64,000 nucleotides of DNA from CBDDIP01 sp965279405. GTDB lineage: Bacteria; Actinomycetota; Acidimicrobiia; Acidimicrobiales; Ilumatobacteraceae. The stretch covers positions 4,774,001 to 4,838,000 of the forward strand of contig OZ257157.1 of NCBI GenBank assembly GCA_965279405.1, read 5' to 3'. Of the stretch, positions 1 to 8,255 are shown one piece after another. The number at the start of each line of letters is the position of its first letter. Positions within the stretch are counted from its first letter, which is position 1. A program made the translations under genes and the position numbers. A model generated the notes under the pieces. It had not been told where the DNA came from. It saw only the letters and a list, made by a program, of their open reading frames with translations, and did no database searches.

Positions 1-2
1 GA

Positions 3-941
3 GTGGCAAGACTGCCACTTCCTTCCACTCAGACCCGACCTTGCCATATTCGAGATGCCCTCGCGAGTTGGGCCGCGGACCGCCAGCCGTGGGCTGGCTA
101 CGCTCCCCCACTCGTGGCCATCGTGTCGTTCCACGAGTACCGCCAGCACGACCTGGCCAACACCGAGGCCAACAACGCCATCATGGCCCTCCTCGCCGGC
201 GCCCACCTGGCGGCGCACACGCTCCAGCTCACCGAGGGCTCGACAAGGTTGCTGCCGGAGATGTTCCCGCACGTGCCGCACATCCAGCGGTTCAACCTGA
301 CCACACCGGCCGCGCGTGGGCTGCTCGCTGACGCCGAGGCCCACCTCGGCTCGATGGCCGTCCCCTACGTGCTGGCGATCCACGAAGGCTTCGTGCACGC
401 CTGCCTGCGGCTGATCGGCGACACCGGCACCTTCAAGGCGTCGCAGATGCACAATGGGATCGCACGCCGGTTGCCCGTGAACTTCGGGGCCGACCTGTCT
501 GGGTTCCACCTGGCCCGCATCCTGCGCAACTGCGTGATCCACAACGGCGGGCGCGTGACGGAGCGGTCGGTCACCGAGCTGCAGCGCGATGTCGATCCGA
601 CCCACATCGCCCGGTGGACACGGATCACCCGCCGCTCGCCGCTCAAGCTTCGTGCCGGCGACGTCGTCGAGCTCGCCCACGGCGAAGTCGTAGCCACGAT
701 GGCGACCACCCGCCAGATCGCCCGCACGCTCAACGAAGCGATGCAGCCGGCGCTGCCACGGGCGACGTGGGCGCGACTGCTCGTCGACGACGTCACCGTC
801 AACGAGCCGGGCCACCTCACCGACCAGCACAACCTGCGCAAGTGCAGCGGCTACGCACGGCACCTGTACGGGCCGCTGGCGCTCACCACGCAGGAGATCT
901 CGACGGCGCTGCTCGAGGCCGGGCATCAGCCCCGGACATGA
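3..941 (+). CDS. HEPN-like domain protein, possibly 5'-truncated by the window edge
   Basis: The 312-residue reading frame opens with GTG at the very edge of the window, so the true start may lie outside. The protein is largely helical and soluble, with no signal peptide. Near residues 173-184 it has RILRNCVIHNGG, an R-N-x3-H motif (R175, N176, H180) of the form that marks HEPN domains, which are often RNA-cleaving or RNA-binding modules in conflict and stress systems. No other domain is recognised. It ends just before a structured minus-strand RNA and is followed by a PIN-like gene, so an RNA-related role is plausible. The HEPN call rests on one motif and its helical context, and the substrate is unknown. 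Confidence 0.5.
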   Translation: MARLPLPSTQTRPCHIRDALASWAADRQPWAGYAPPLVAIVSFHEYRQHDLANTEANNAIMALLAGAHLAAHTLQLTEGSTRLLPEMFPHVPHIQRFNLTTPAARGLLADAEAHLGSMAVPYVLAIHEGFVHACLRLIGDTGTFKASQMHNGIARRLPVNFGADLSGFHLARILRNCVIHNGGRVTERSVTELQRDVDPTHIARWTRITRRSPLKLRAGDVVELAHGEVVATMATTRQIARTLNEAMQPALPRATWARLLVDDVTVNEPGHLTDQHNLRKCSGYARHLYGPLALTTQEISTALLEAGHQPRT

Positions 942-975
942 AGAGAGCCGGCACCGTTGGACGGGCCGGCTCTCT
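942..975 (-). terminator. Terminator-like hairpin at the 3' end of the tRNA-like RNA
   Basis: An 11-bp perfect stem (942-952 with 965-975) is extended inside by CCGT/ACGG around a 3-base loop with one bulged base. On the minus strand it is followed by a short pyrimidine tract. It could end the structured RNA and, on the other strand, the gene finishing at 941. There is no long T run, so the terminator role is inferred. Confidence 0.55.
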
Positions 976-1075
976 CGGTAAACAGGGGCTCTTCCAGTTG
1001 AGCTACACCGCCGAAGCGTGCCGGGCCTCGAACCCGGATCTCCCAGTTCTGTGAAGTCCCCGGGAACGACCCGGC
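942..1075 (-). ncRNA. Permuted tRNA-like RNA, YrlA (bacterial Y RNA)-like
   Basis: Read on the minus strand, the core at 1048-981 has these parts in order: a 7-bp outer stem strand (1048-1042), a T arm of 5 bp with 7-base loop TTCGAGG (1037-1021), an acceptor-like stem closed by a TTCG tetraloop (1020-1006), the dinucleotide TA, a D arm GCTC/GAGC with GG in an 8-base loop (1003-988), and the closing strand CCCTGTT (987-981). The outer stem, equivalent to an anticodon stem, has one U-U mismatch. T arm before D arm is the reverse of a normal tRNA on either strand. This circular permutation matches what is known of the tRNA-mimicking domain of YrlA RNAs, partners of the Ro60-like protein Rsr. 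A second hairpin (1074-1060) precedes the core and a terminator hairpin follows. The ends are estimates, and no rsr gene is visible. Confidence 0.6.
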
Positions 1076-1254
1076 GAACGAGGCACGATGCCTGACTTCG
1101 TAGATCCCAGTGTACGCGTCCTGTCCCCGATCGCCAGCACTCAAATCGCCGTTCGCAATCGCAGTAGCCGTGGTCAGATGGTCGAGAAACTCCCTGAACG
1201 GGTGAGGCTCCGGGAAAGGTAGACCGAAACGGTGTACCGGAAACGTAGGTCGCT

Positions 1255-2046
1255 GTGGACGTGTATCTGGACAACAACGCTTGGAATCGTCTCGCACGAG
1301 GCCCGGAAGCTGGAATTGCGTTGCGTCGAGCGTTGGCGCGACGAGGCGACCGGGTTGTGGCCGGCCTGGCCGTCTATGAAGAGCTCGTCGGTTTGGCGCT
1401 CACCGATCGGGGCAAGTACGAACGCGCCCTCGGCGAGCTCCATGCCCTGGCCGGATCAAGAATTCTGCGTCCTGTCGAGCAGTTGGTCCCTGCCGAGCTC
1501 GAGCATGGTGGACGACTTCCAGTTCGTGCTCGCTTCCTAGATTCTCAGATTCGCCACGCCGTCGCAGAGGCAGTTGAGCAGCACTCGTTTCTCGCAGTGG
1601 TCGCTGACGACATCGACGCCCTGAAGCAAGCGGCACTTGCACGAACCACTGCCGCTCGTGACGTCATCCGTGCGGCCGCTGGCGAACAAGGCCGCAAAGT
1701 CGCTCACGAAATGCGCGCGTGGCACCGCGATGAACCCTTCGACGAATGGGTCGTCGAGGTCGCTCGAGACACCTTCGGTGTCACGATCACCTCCGGATTT
1801 GCGTGGTACGAGCATCCGACGATGTGGCTCGTCACGCAGTACTTCGCAGCGCAGCACCTGCTGGCAACTGGCGAGGGCCAGCGTCTGGACAAGGGCGATG
1901 CGTACGACCAGCGTCACGCCTCCCTCGGCGCCTACTACGACGTCCTGATCACCGACGATGGCCGATTCACGAAAGTACTGGCCAAGTTCGACCCGCTCCC
2001 CTTCCAGGTTCTCACCTGGAACGACTACGTAACCGGCAGACCGTAA
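1255..2046 (+). CDS. PIN-like domain protein (putative RNase-fold protein)
   Basis: The 263-residue protein begins MDVYLDNNAW, a beta strand followed by an acidic residue (D6) as in PIN domains. An acidic pair E42-E43 (YEELVG) and a C-terminal set D215, D218, D229 and D234-D235 (YYDVLITDDGRF) complete the spacing of a metal-binding PIN active site; the late strand followed by TDD is typical. PIN proteins are usually metal-dependent RNases and often toxins, but no antitoxin-sized gene is adjacent and the protein is long for a VapC. GTG 1255 is the first good start; GTG 1261 is an alternative. It lies 180 bases from the permuted tRNA-like RNA. Family placement is by motif, and function is not shown. 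Confidence 0.55.
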   Translation: MDVYLDNNAWNRLARGPEAGIALRRALARRGDRVVAGLAVYEELVGLALTDRGKYERALGELHALAGSRILRPVEQLVPAELEHGGRLPVRARFLDSQIRHAVAEAVEQHSFLAVVADDIDALKQAALARTTAARDVIRAAAGEQGRKVAHEMRAWHRDEPFDEWVVEVARDTFGVTITSGFAWYEHPTMWLVTQYFAAQHLLATGEGQRLDKGDAYDQRHASLGAYYDVLITDDGRFTKVLAKFDPLPFQVLTWNDYVTGRP

Positions 2047-2449
2047 GACGCTCACGACTAGGGGACGTTTGCATCGCGTCTAGTCGCGGGTGTCCGGCGT
2101 ACCGGAGCAGGCTGCACGATTGCCTCACCACGATGGGCGCGTACGGCAGGCACGTCGTCGACCGCGACAGCTGCGAGCTGGCACTCGACGTCGCTTAGCC
2201 CTGTGAGCGGCACTCGCGCATGTCGGCGAATCGTCCGGGTGGAATCGGCCGACCGTTTAGACCTTGGCTGTTGAGATGTCGACGAAGCCTCAATGCAATC
2301 GGCCGGCCACCGCCCTGAGCGATCGACGCGACGCATTCGGCCGGACGACTGCTGGATCGGTATCGCTGCCTCCGCTGATTGCCGCGATCAGCGCCTGCCT
2401 CGCTGAGATCGTCGACCACCGGTGCAGCGATGCGAGGGAGCGATCGAGG
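2047..2449. other. 403-base intergenic stretch with no recognised feature
   Basis: Both flanking genes point into this gap (the PIN-like gene on plus, the PLP lyase on minus). I found no reading frame with plausible composition, no tRNA and no strong hairpin. It forms the border between the accessory patch and the importer operon. Confidence 0.6.
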
Positions 2450-3829
2450 TCAGTCGCGCGGGCCGACGTCGTAGATCTTGTCGAAGTAGTCGAACGTGCC
2501 GGCGAAGACGCGGTCGAGGTCGACGGGGCGGCCGCCCGAGCCGTACGTCGCGCCGCTCTTGGGCATCGCCGTTGGCGGGTCCTTGGCGTAGGCGACAGAT
2601 TCGGCGAGATCGTTGGCGAACGCTTCGGTGACGCCCGGCTGCGTGTTCGGACGGGTGACGCAGAAGTGCAGCGCCGGCGGCACCTGGAGGCCGTTCATCC
2701 GCCAGCCGCGCTGGGCCAGCGCGTCGTTGACGTGGAAGATGTCGATCTCGTCACTTCGGAAGGCGACGTTGAACAGCGAGTCACCGATCAGCTGCAGCTC
2801 GGGGTGCATCTTCACCGCGGCTTTGATCTCGCCGGCGGTGCGGAAGATGTCGGCGGCGATCTCGCGATAGCCGGACCGGCCGAGGTTGAGCATCGACGCC
2901 CACGTCGCCGCGATCAGCCCGCCGGAGCGACTGCCACCCATGCTCGGCGAGGCGTACATCCCGCCCGGCCAGCCGGAGATGATGAAGTACTGCTCGCGCC
3001 GTAGCGACATCGGGCGGAACAGCAGCACCGACGTGCCCTTCAACGCGTAGCCGTACTTGTGGGTGTCGGCGGAGATCGAGGTCACGCCCGGAACCTGGAG
3101 GTCGAAGGGCGTCAGCGGGTAGCCGAGGTCGGCGGCCCAGGCGAGGATGAAGCCGCCGAGGCAGCCGTCGACGTGGAGGTTGATGCCGTGCTCGAGGGCG
3201 ATCTGCCCGAGCTCGGGAATCGGGTCGACGATGCCGTGCGGGTACGTGCCGGCGCTGCCGACCAGGGCAACCGTGTTCGGACCGATGTTGGCCCGGACGA
3301 AGTCGAGGTCGACCTGGAACTGATCGGTGACAGGCGCCTTGATCACGTCGATGCCGAAGTAGTGGAAGCCCTTGTCGTGGCCGGGGTGGGCGGTGACGGG
3401 CATGATGATCTGCGGCCGCTCGATGCCCTTCTGGTGGCGTCCCCACTCGCGGTAGGTGAGCATCGCGGTGACGAGGCTCTCGGTGCCGCCGGAGGTGACG
3501 ATGCCGCCGGTGTCGGCGTCGCCGTGGAGCATGTCGGCGGTCATCGCCACGATCTCCGACTCGAGCTTCGTCGCGCTCGGGTACATGTCGCGCTGGAGCA
3601 CGTTGGCGTGGGCGAAGTGGGCGAACGCCTCCACCTGGAACGCGTAGTGGTCGTGGTCGCCGGAGTAGATCGACCCGGAGACGCGACCGCTGTCACCCTT
3701 GCGATCCTCCTCGGTGGCCATCTGACGCAGCGTCTCGAGGATCTCCGCGCGCGGCACGCCGTCCTCGGGCAGCTCGGCGTGGACGGGGAACCGACCGGCG
3801 TAGGGGTGGAACGGTGACGAGGACGTCAT
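2450..3829 (-). CDS. PLP-dependent lyase/decarboxylase of the sphingosine-1-phosphate lyase type
   Basis: The 459-residue protein aligns by eye with sphingosine-1-phosphate lyases of the group II PLP decarboxylase fold. TSGGTES (112-118) contacts the phosphate, HVDGCLGG holds the cofactor-binding Asp (D221), and SADTHKYGYALKG carries the Schiff-base lysine K258. The segments around GGMYASPSMGGSRSGG and LQVPPALHFC also fit S1P lyase. Known members cleave phosphorylated 2-amino alcohols to an aldehyde and phosphoethanolamine; some relatives decarboxylate amino acids. There is no N-terminal membrane segment, so it is probably cytosolic. A GGAGG lies 7 bases before the ATG, and the start overlaps the kinase stop (ATGA). 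It ends the importer operon, suggesting it acts on an imported, then phosphorylated, compound. The exact substrate is unknown. Confidence 0.8.
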   Translation of the reverse strand: MTSSSPFHPYAGRFPVHAELPEDGVPRAEILETLRQMATEEDRKGDSGRVSGSIYSGDHDHYAFQVEAFAHFAHANVLQRDMYPSATKLESEIVAMTADMLHGDADTGGIVTSGGTESLVTAMLTYREWGRHQKGIERPQIIMPVTAHPGHDKGFHYFGIDVIKAPVTDQFQVDLDFVRANIGPNTVALVGSAGTYPHGIVDPIPELGQIALEHGINLHVDGCLGGFILAWAADLGYPLTPFDLQVPGVTSISADTHKYGYALKGTSVLLFRPMSLRREQYFIISGWPGGMYASPSMGGSRSGGLIAATWASMLNLGRSGYREIAADIFRTAGEIKAAVKMHPELQLIGDSLFNVAFRSDEIDIFHVNDALAQRGWRMNGLQVPPALHFCVTRPNTQPGVTEAFANDLAESVAYAKDPPTAMPKSGATYGSGGRPVDLDRVFAGTFDYFDKIYDVGPRD

Positions 3830-5376
3830 GGCATTGCCTCCGAGTGATGATTGAGGAGATCGTGGATCGGGCCGAGGTGCTGGTGCAGCTCGGTCATCGC
3901 CTGCAGGCGGCGTGCTGCGCGTGCCTCGGCGACGGGTTCGGGGTGGTGCACCTCGGCGGTGCGCAGCATCGACGGCACGTCGGCGAACGTCGCCCGCCCG
4001 GCCTGCACGAGCGCGAGCAGCGCCGCGCCGTGGGCGTTCGTGGTGCGCGAGCTCTCCAGCCGGCGCACCGAGACGCCGGTGGCATCGGCGACGACCTGAC
4101 CCCACAGCGGCGATGCCGCCCCGCCGCCGCCGAGGGACAGCTCGCCGTAGCAGGTGTGTGCCAGCTCGGCGAAGTGCGGGAGGAGCCACGCCGCGTTGAG
4201 TCCGACACCCTCGAGGACGGCGCGGGCGAGGTCGGCGCGCGTCGTGCCGAGGCCGATGTTGAGGAAGCCGGCGCGCACGCGACGGTCGAAGCGCGGCGCC
4301 ATCGAGCCGAGCAGCCACGGCAGGAACAGCACGCCGTTGGCACCCGTGGGCGACGTCGCCGCGAGATCGAGAACGCGGTCGAAGGCGTCGTCGCCGGCGG
4401 GTGCCGACAGGCCGTCGTCGGCGAACACGAACTGGTTGACGAACACGTCCAGGTTCTTGCCGCCCATGCCGTTCTCGGCGAGCAGGAACCAGCTGTCCGT
4501 CACCGGGCTCGGCGCCGTGGTCAGCCCGTGCGCGGGGTCGTGACGCTTGCTGTCGACGTGCGTGGCCATCACCGAGGTGGTCCCGATGATCAGTCCGCAA
4601 CGCGAGCCTTCGACGGCGCCGGTGCCGATCGCCGAGGTGACCGAGTCGATCGTCGCATCGGCGACGATCGCCGACGTCGCGATCCCGAGGTGCGTTGCCG
4701 CGCTCGGGGTGATGCACCCTCGGGGCGTGCCCATCGGCACCAGTTCGGCGAGCTTCGACGGATCGAGCCCGGAGAGGCCGAGCAGCTCGTCGCTGTACGT
4801 CGTCGCACCCCAGGTGCGGTTGTCGACGGAGAACAGCGGGAAGGCAGTGTTCTGCGTCGAGGTGACGCGACCGGTGAGCCGTGCCGCGAGCGCGTCCATC
4901 GGTTCGACGAACGCCCGAGCCCGCTCGTACACGTCGGGCCAGCAGGCGCGGATGAAGGCGATGTGGCCGAGGTCGTCGTAGCCGGACGGCGCTGCGCCGT
5001 GCACTTCGCGCCAGCGCTCCGCGGTGGCCCCGTCGGCGATCGCGGTGTGGTGGCGGCGACCGCGCCGGTCCATCCACATGATCACGTTGCCGAGCGGCAG
5101 ACCGCGGTCGTCGACGGCGACGATCGACGTGTACTGGCTCGTCACCGCGACGAGACCGACCTCGTCGCCGTTCACGCCTGCCGTGGCGATGGCCCGCCGC
5201 GAGCAGCGACCGAGCGCGTCCCACCAGCCCTCCGGGTCCTGCTCGGCGCCACCGTCGACGGTGAACAGCAGGGGCAGCACCTCGCCCGTTCCGGCGAGGA
5301 CGACGCCGTCAGGGTCGACCACGGCGACCTTGATCCCGGTCGAGCCGAGGTCGACGGCGAGCACGTGCGCGCCCAC
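3826..5376 (-). CDS. FGGY-family carbohydrate kinase (xylulokinase-like)
   Basis: The 516-residue protein has the two-domain FGGY kinase layout. The N-terminal LAVDLGSTGIKVAVVD loop binds ATP phosphate, IGTTSVMATHV opens the second domain, and SLGGGGAASPLWGQ with the following DATG is the late FGGY adenosine-site region. Members phosphorylate sugars, polyols or related hydroxyl compounds; the specificity cannot be read from sequence. GTG 5376 lies one base after the stop of the upstream ATPase, and the kinase stop overlaps the start of the PLP lyase, so the three are almost certainly co-transcribed. In this setting the kinase may phosphorylate the imported solute before cleavage by the S1P-lyase-like enzyme. 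Confidence 0.85.
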   Translation of the reverse strand: MGAHVLAVDLGSTGIKVAVVDPDGVVLAGTGEVLPLLFTVDGGAEQDPEGWWDALGRCSRRAIATAGVNGDEVGLVAVTSQYTSIVAVDDRGLPLGNVIMWMDRRGRRHHTAIADGATAERWREVHGAAPSGYDDLGHIAFIRACWPDVYERARAFVEPMDALAARLTGRVTSTQNTAFPLFSVDNRTWGATTYSDELLGLSGLDPSKLAELVPMGTPRGCITPSAATHLGIATSAIVADATIDSVTSAIGTGAVEGSRCGLIIGTTSVMATHVDSKRHDPAHGLTTAPSPVTDSWFLLAENGMGGKNLDVFVNQFVFADDGLSAPAGDDAFDRVLDLAATSPTGANGVLFLPWLLGSMAPRFDRRVRAGFLNIGLGTTRADLARAVLEGVGLNAAWLLPHFAELAHTCYGELSLGGGGAASPLWGQVVADATGVSVRRLESSRTTNAHGAALLALVQAGRATFADVPSMLRTAEVHHPEPVAEARAARRLQAMTELHQHLGPIHDLLNHHSEAMP

Positions 5377-5377
5377 G

Positions 5378-6415
5378 TCAGCCGAGCTCCGTGCGGACCG
5401 GATCGTCGACCTGCACCGCATCGGGCACGTCGACGCCGGGGAAGTGGCAGGCGACCTGTTGCGGCGCGTCGCGGACGATGAGCGGCGGCTCCTCGATCGC
5501 ACAGATCTCCTGCGCGCGCCAGCAGCGCGTACGGAAGCGGCAGCCGCTCGGCGGGTCGATCGGGCTCGGCAGCTCACCGCTGAGCACGATGCGCTGGCGG
5601 TGCAGCTCGACGTTCGGATCCGGGATCGGCACGGCCGACAGCAGCGCTCGCGTGTACGGGTGCTGCGGGTTGTCGTAGACGTCGTCGGCGACGCCCTCCT
5701 CGACGATCTTGCCGAGGTACATCACCGCCACGCGGTCGGCCAGCTGGCGCACGACGGCGAGGTCGTGGGCGATGAACACGAACGACAGGCCGAGCCGCTC
5801 GCGCAGGTCGATCAGCAGGCGCATGATCTCGGCCTGGATGCTGACGTCGAGCGCCGACACCGGCTCGTCGAGGACGAGCATCGCCGGCGAGATGGCGAGC
5901 GCGCGGGCGATCCCGACGCGCTGGCGCTGGCCACCGGAGAACTCGTGCGGGTAGCGATCGAGGTGCTCGGGGCGCAGCTGCACCAGTCGCACCAGTTCGT
6001 CGACGCGCTCGCGCACCTGCTGCTCGGCCACGCCCTGCACCTCGAGCGGCTCGCTCAGCAGACGACGCACGGTCATCCGCGGGTGCAGCGACGCCTGCGG
6101 GTCCTGGAAGACGATCTGCAGGTTGCGTCGAGCGCGGCGCATGTCGCTGCGACCGAGGCGCAGCAGATCGGCACCTTGGAAGTGCACCTCGCCGCTCGTC
6201 GGCTCGATCAGGCGCAGGATGCACCGGCCGGTCGTGCTCTTGCCGCAGCCCGACTCGCCGACCAGCGCGAGCGTCTCGCCGGGCATCACGTCGAAGCTGA
6301 CGTCGCTCACCGCGTGCACCACGGCGGAGCGGCCGCGGTCGCGCACCTTGAACTCCTTGACGAGGTTGCGCACGCTCAGGATCGGTTGCACGGCAGCGTC
6401 GTTCGTCGAGCTCAC
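5378..6415 (-). CDS. Oligopeptide/dipeptide ABC transporter ATPase (OppF/DppF type)
   Basis: This 345-residue ABC ATPase has Walker A GESGCGKST, signature FSGGQRQRVGIARAL, Walker B MLVLDEPVSALDVS and switch histidine FIAHDLAVV. The C-terminal extension with HPYTRALLSAVP and a cysteine-rich tail is characteristic of the Opp/Dpp subfamily. It powers uptake with the partner ATPase encoded just upstream. The GTG start is set by a 4-base GTGA overlap with that gene. The cluster naming (peptide type) reflects family only; Opp-like systems also carry sugars, opines and nickel. Confidence 0.9.
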   Translation of the reverse strand: MSSTNDAAVQPILSVRNLVKEFKVRDRGRSAVVHAVSDVSFDVMPGETLALVGESGCGKSTTGRCILRLIEPTSGEVHFQGADLLRLGRSDMRRARRNLQIVFQDPQASLHPRMTVRRLLSEPLEVQGVAEQQVRERVDELVRLVQLRPEHLDRYPHEFSGGQRQRVGIARALAISPAMLVLDEPVSALDVSIQAEIMRLLIDLRERLGLSFVFIAHDLAVVRQLADRVAVMYLGKIVEEGVADDVYDNPQHPYTRALLSAVPIPDPNVELHRQRIVLSGELPSPIDPPSGCRFRTRCWRAQEICAIEEPPLIVRDAPQQVACHFPGVDVPDAVQVDDPVRTELG

Positions 6416-7395
6416 ACGGCCGCCTTGCGAGTGACGACGCTGCACGCCACCGACGTGCCGCCGAACGGTTCCAGTTGCGGCTCGTGCTCGGAGCACGACG
6501 GCTCGACTCGCGAGCAGCGTGGGGCGAACGCGCAGCCCGGCGGCAGCGATTGCGGCGAGGCGGGCACACCGGGGATCGACGCCTGCACGTCGTGGCGTGA
6601 GTCGAGCCGGGGCAGGCAGTCGAGCAGCCCTCGTGTGTACGGGTGGTTCGGCGAGGCGAACAGCGGGCGGACGTCGCCGTGCTCGGCCACACGGCCCGCG
6701 TACATCACCACGACACGATCGGTGGCGCCGGCGACGACGCCGAGGTCGTGGGTGATCAGCACCAGCGCCAGGTTCTGCTCGCGGCGCAGGTTGCCGAGCA
6801 GCTCCATGATCTGTGCCTGCACGGTGACGTCCAGCGCTGTCGTCGGCTCGTCGGCGATGAGCACCTCGGGATCGTTGGCGATCGCCATCGCGATCATCAC
6901 TCGTTGCCGCATGCCACCGGACAGCTCGTGCGGGTAGGCGTCGCAGCGCCGCTTGGCCTGTGGGATGGCGACGCGGTCGATCAGCTCGACGGCGCGAGCC
7001 GCAGCGGCCTTCTTGGAGATGTCCGAGTGCGCTCGCATCACGAGCGACAGCTGCTTGCCGATGGTCAGCACGGGGTTCAGCGACGTCATCGGATCCTGGA
7101 AGATCATCGACACGCGCGAGCCGCGGATCTCACGCAGCCGAGCCGGGTCGAGGCCGACCAGTTCCGTGCCGCGGTAGCGGGCCGAACCGGTGACGAACGC
7201 GTTCTGCACGAGGCCGAGCGTGGCCAGCATGCTGACGCTCTTGCCCGACCCGGACTCCCCCACCACGGCCACCGCTTCACCGGCGTGGACGGCGAAGCTG
7301 ACGCCGCGCACTGCGGGCGCCGGCCCCGTGGGCGTGTCGAACGTGACCCGCAGGTCGCGCAGCTCCAGCAGCGGCTCGCTCGTCGGCTCGCTCAC
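6412..7395 (-). CDS. Oligopeptide/dipeptide ABC transporter ATPase (OppD/DppD type)
   Basis: The 327-residue protein has Walker A GESGSGKSV, signature LSGGMRQRVMIAMAI, Walker B LIADEPTTALDVT and ITHDLGVV. The C-terminal NHPYTRGLLDCLPRLD and the cysteines in PPGCAFAPRCSR are hallmarks of OppD/DppD proteins. It pairs with the second ATPase to drive the permeases encoded directly upstream. The GTG start overlaps the permease stop, so earlier in-frame starts inside the permease gene are unlikely. Confidence 0.9.
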   Translation of the reverse strand: MSEPTSEPLLELRDLRVTFDTPTGPAPAVRGVSFAVHAGEAVAVVGESGSGKSVSMLATLGLVQNAFVTGSARYRGTELVGLDPARLREIRGSRVSMIFQDPMTSLNPVLTIGKQLSLVMRAHSDISKKAAAARAVELIDRVAIPQAKRRCDAYPHELSGGMRQRVMIAMAIANDPEVLIADEPTTALDVTVQAQIMELLGNLRREQNLALVLITHDLGVVAGATDRVVVMYAGRVAEHGDVRPLFASPNHPYTRGLLDCLPRLDSRHDVQASIPGVPASPQSLPPGCAFAPRCSRVEPSCSEHEPQLEPFGGTSVACSVVTRKAAV

Positions 7396-8255
7396 CGGTT
7401 CGTGTCCTTCACGTCGAAGGAGTCGCGCAGCGCATCGCCGACGAAGTTGAACGCGAGCACCACGAGGAGGATGGCGATGCCAGGGCCGGCGGCGATCCAC
7501 CACTGGTAGAAGTTGGTCGCGCCCTCGGTGATCATCGCGCCCCACTCCGGCGACGGCGGGCGGGCGCCGAGGCCGATGAAGCTCAGCGACGCGGTGAGGA
7601 GCACGACCTGACCGAAGTCCATCGTCGCGTTGACGAGCACGGGCGTGTACGACATGGGCAGCACGTAGCGGCGAAGGATCAGCCAACGCGACGCGCCGAT
7701 CGCCACCGCCGAGTCGATGAACTCGCGTTGCCGCACAGCGATCACCTGGGCGCGCAGCAACCGGGCGTAGATCGGCCACCACACGAGCACCATCGCGAAC
7801 AGCGCGTTGCGGATGCCCGGCCCGAGCGAGGCGGTGATCGCCATCGCCAGCAGGATCGGCGGGAACGCCATCGTGATGTCGACGAGCCGCATCAGCGCAG
7901 CGTCGATCCACCCACCGAAGAAGCCCGACACGGCGCCGACGATCGTGCCGATGAGCACCGCCGAGATGATCACGATCGCCGCGACCGGCAGCGAGGTGCG
8001 CGCGCCCCAGAGGATGCGGGTGAACACGTCGCGGCCGAGCGCGTCGGTGCCGAACCAGTGATCGGCACTCGGGTGCAGCAGGCGCCCGCCGACCTTCTTG
8101 AGCGGGTCGTTCGGCGTCCAGATCGGCAGGGTGATGGCGACGATGATCCAGATCGCGATGCTGATCAACCCGATCAACGACGGGCCGCGCAGGTACGCGG
8201 GTCGTCGGCGACGCGTGCTCGCCCGCACGGAGGTGGTGGCGACGGCGTCGGTCAT
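7392..8255 (-). CDS. ABC transporter permease (OppC/DppC type)
   Basis: The 287-residue membrane protein has a cytoplasmic N-terminus rich in arginine, a first helix (LIGLISIAIWIIVAITL), the DHWFGTDALGRDVF segment diagnostic of OppC/DppC, and about five further helices. The EAA-type loop SAVAIGASRWLILRRYVLP couples to the ATPases. It forms the channel with the OppB-type permease, with which it shares an ATGA overlap. Confidence 0.9.
   Translation of the reverse strand: MTDAVATTSVRASTRRRRPAYLRGPSLIGLISIAIWIIVAITLPIWTPNDPLKKVGGRLLHPSADHWFGTDALGRDVFTRILWGARTSLPVAAIVIISAVLIGTIVGAVSGFFGGWIDAALMRLVDITMAFPPILLAMAITASLGPGIRNALFAMVLVWWPIYARLLRAQVIAVRQREFIDSAVAIGASRWLILRRYVLPMSYTPVLVNATMDFGQVVLLTASLSFIGLGARPPSPEWGAMITEGATNFYQWWIAAGPGIAILLVVLAFNFVGDALRDSFDVKDTNR

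Noticed and set aside
981..1048. Ordinary tRNA gene
   Set aside because: On both strands the T and D arms are in the wrong order, the anticodon loop is open, and the acceptor stem is closed by a tetraloop.
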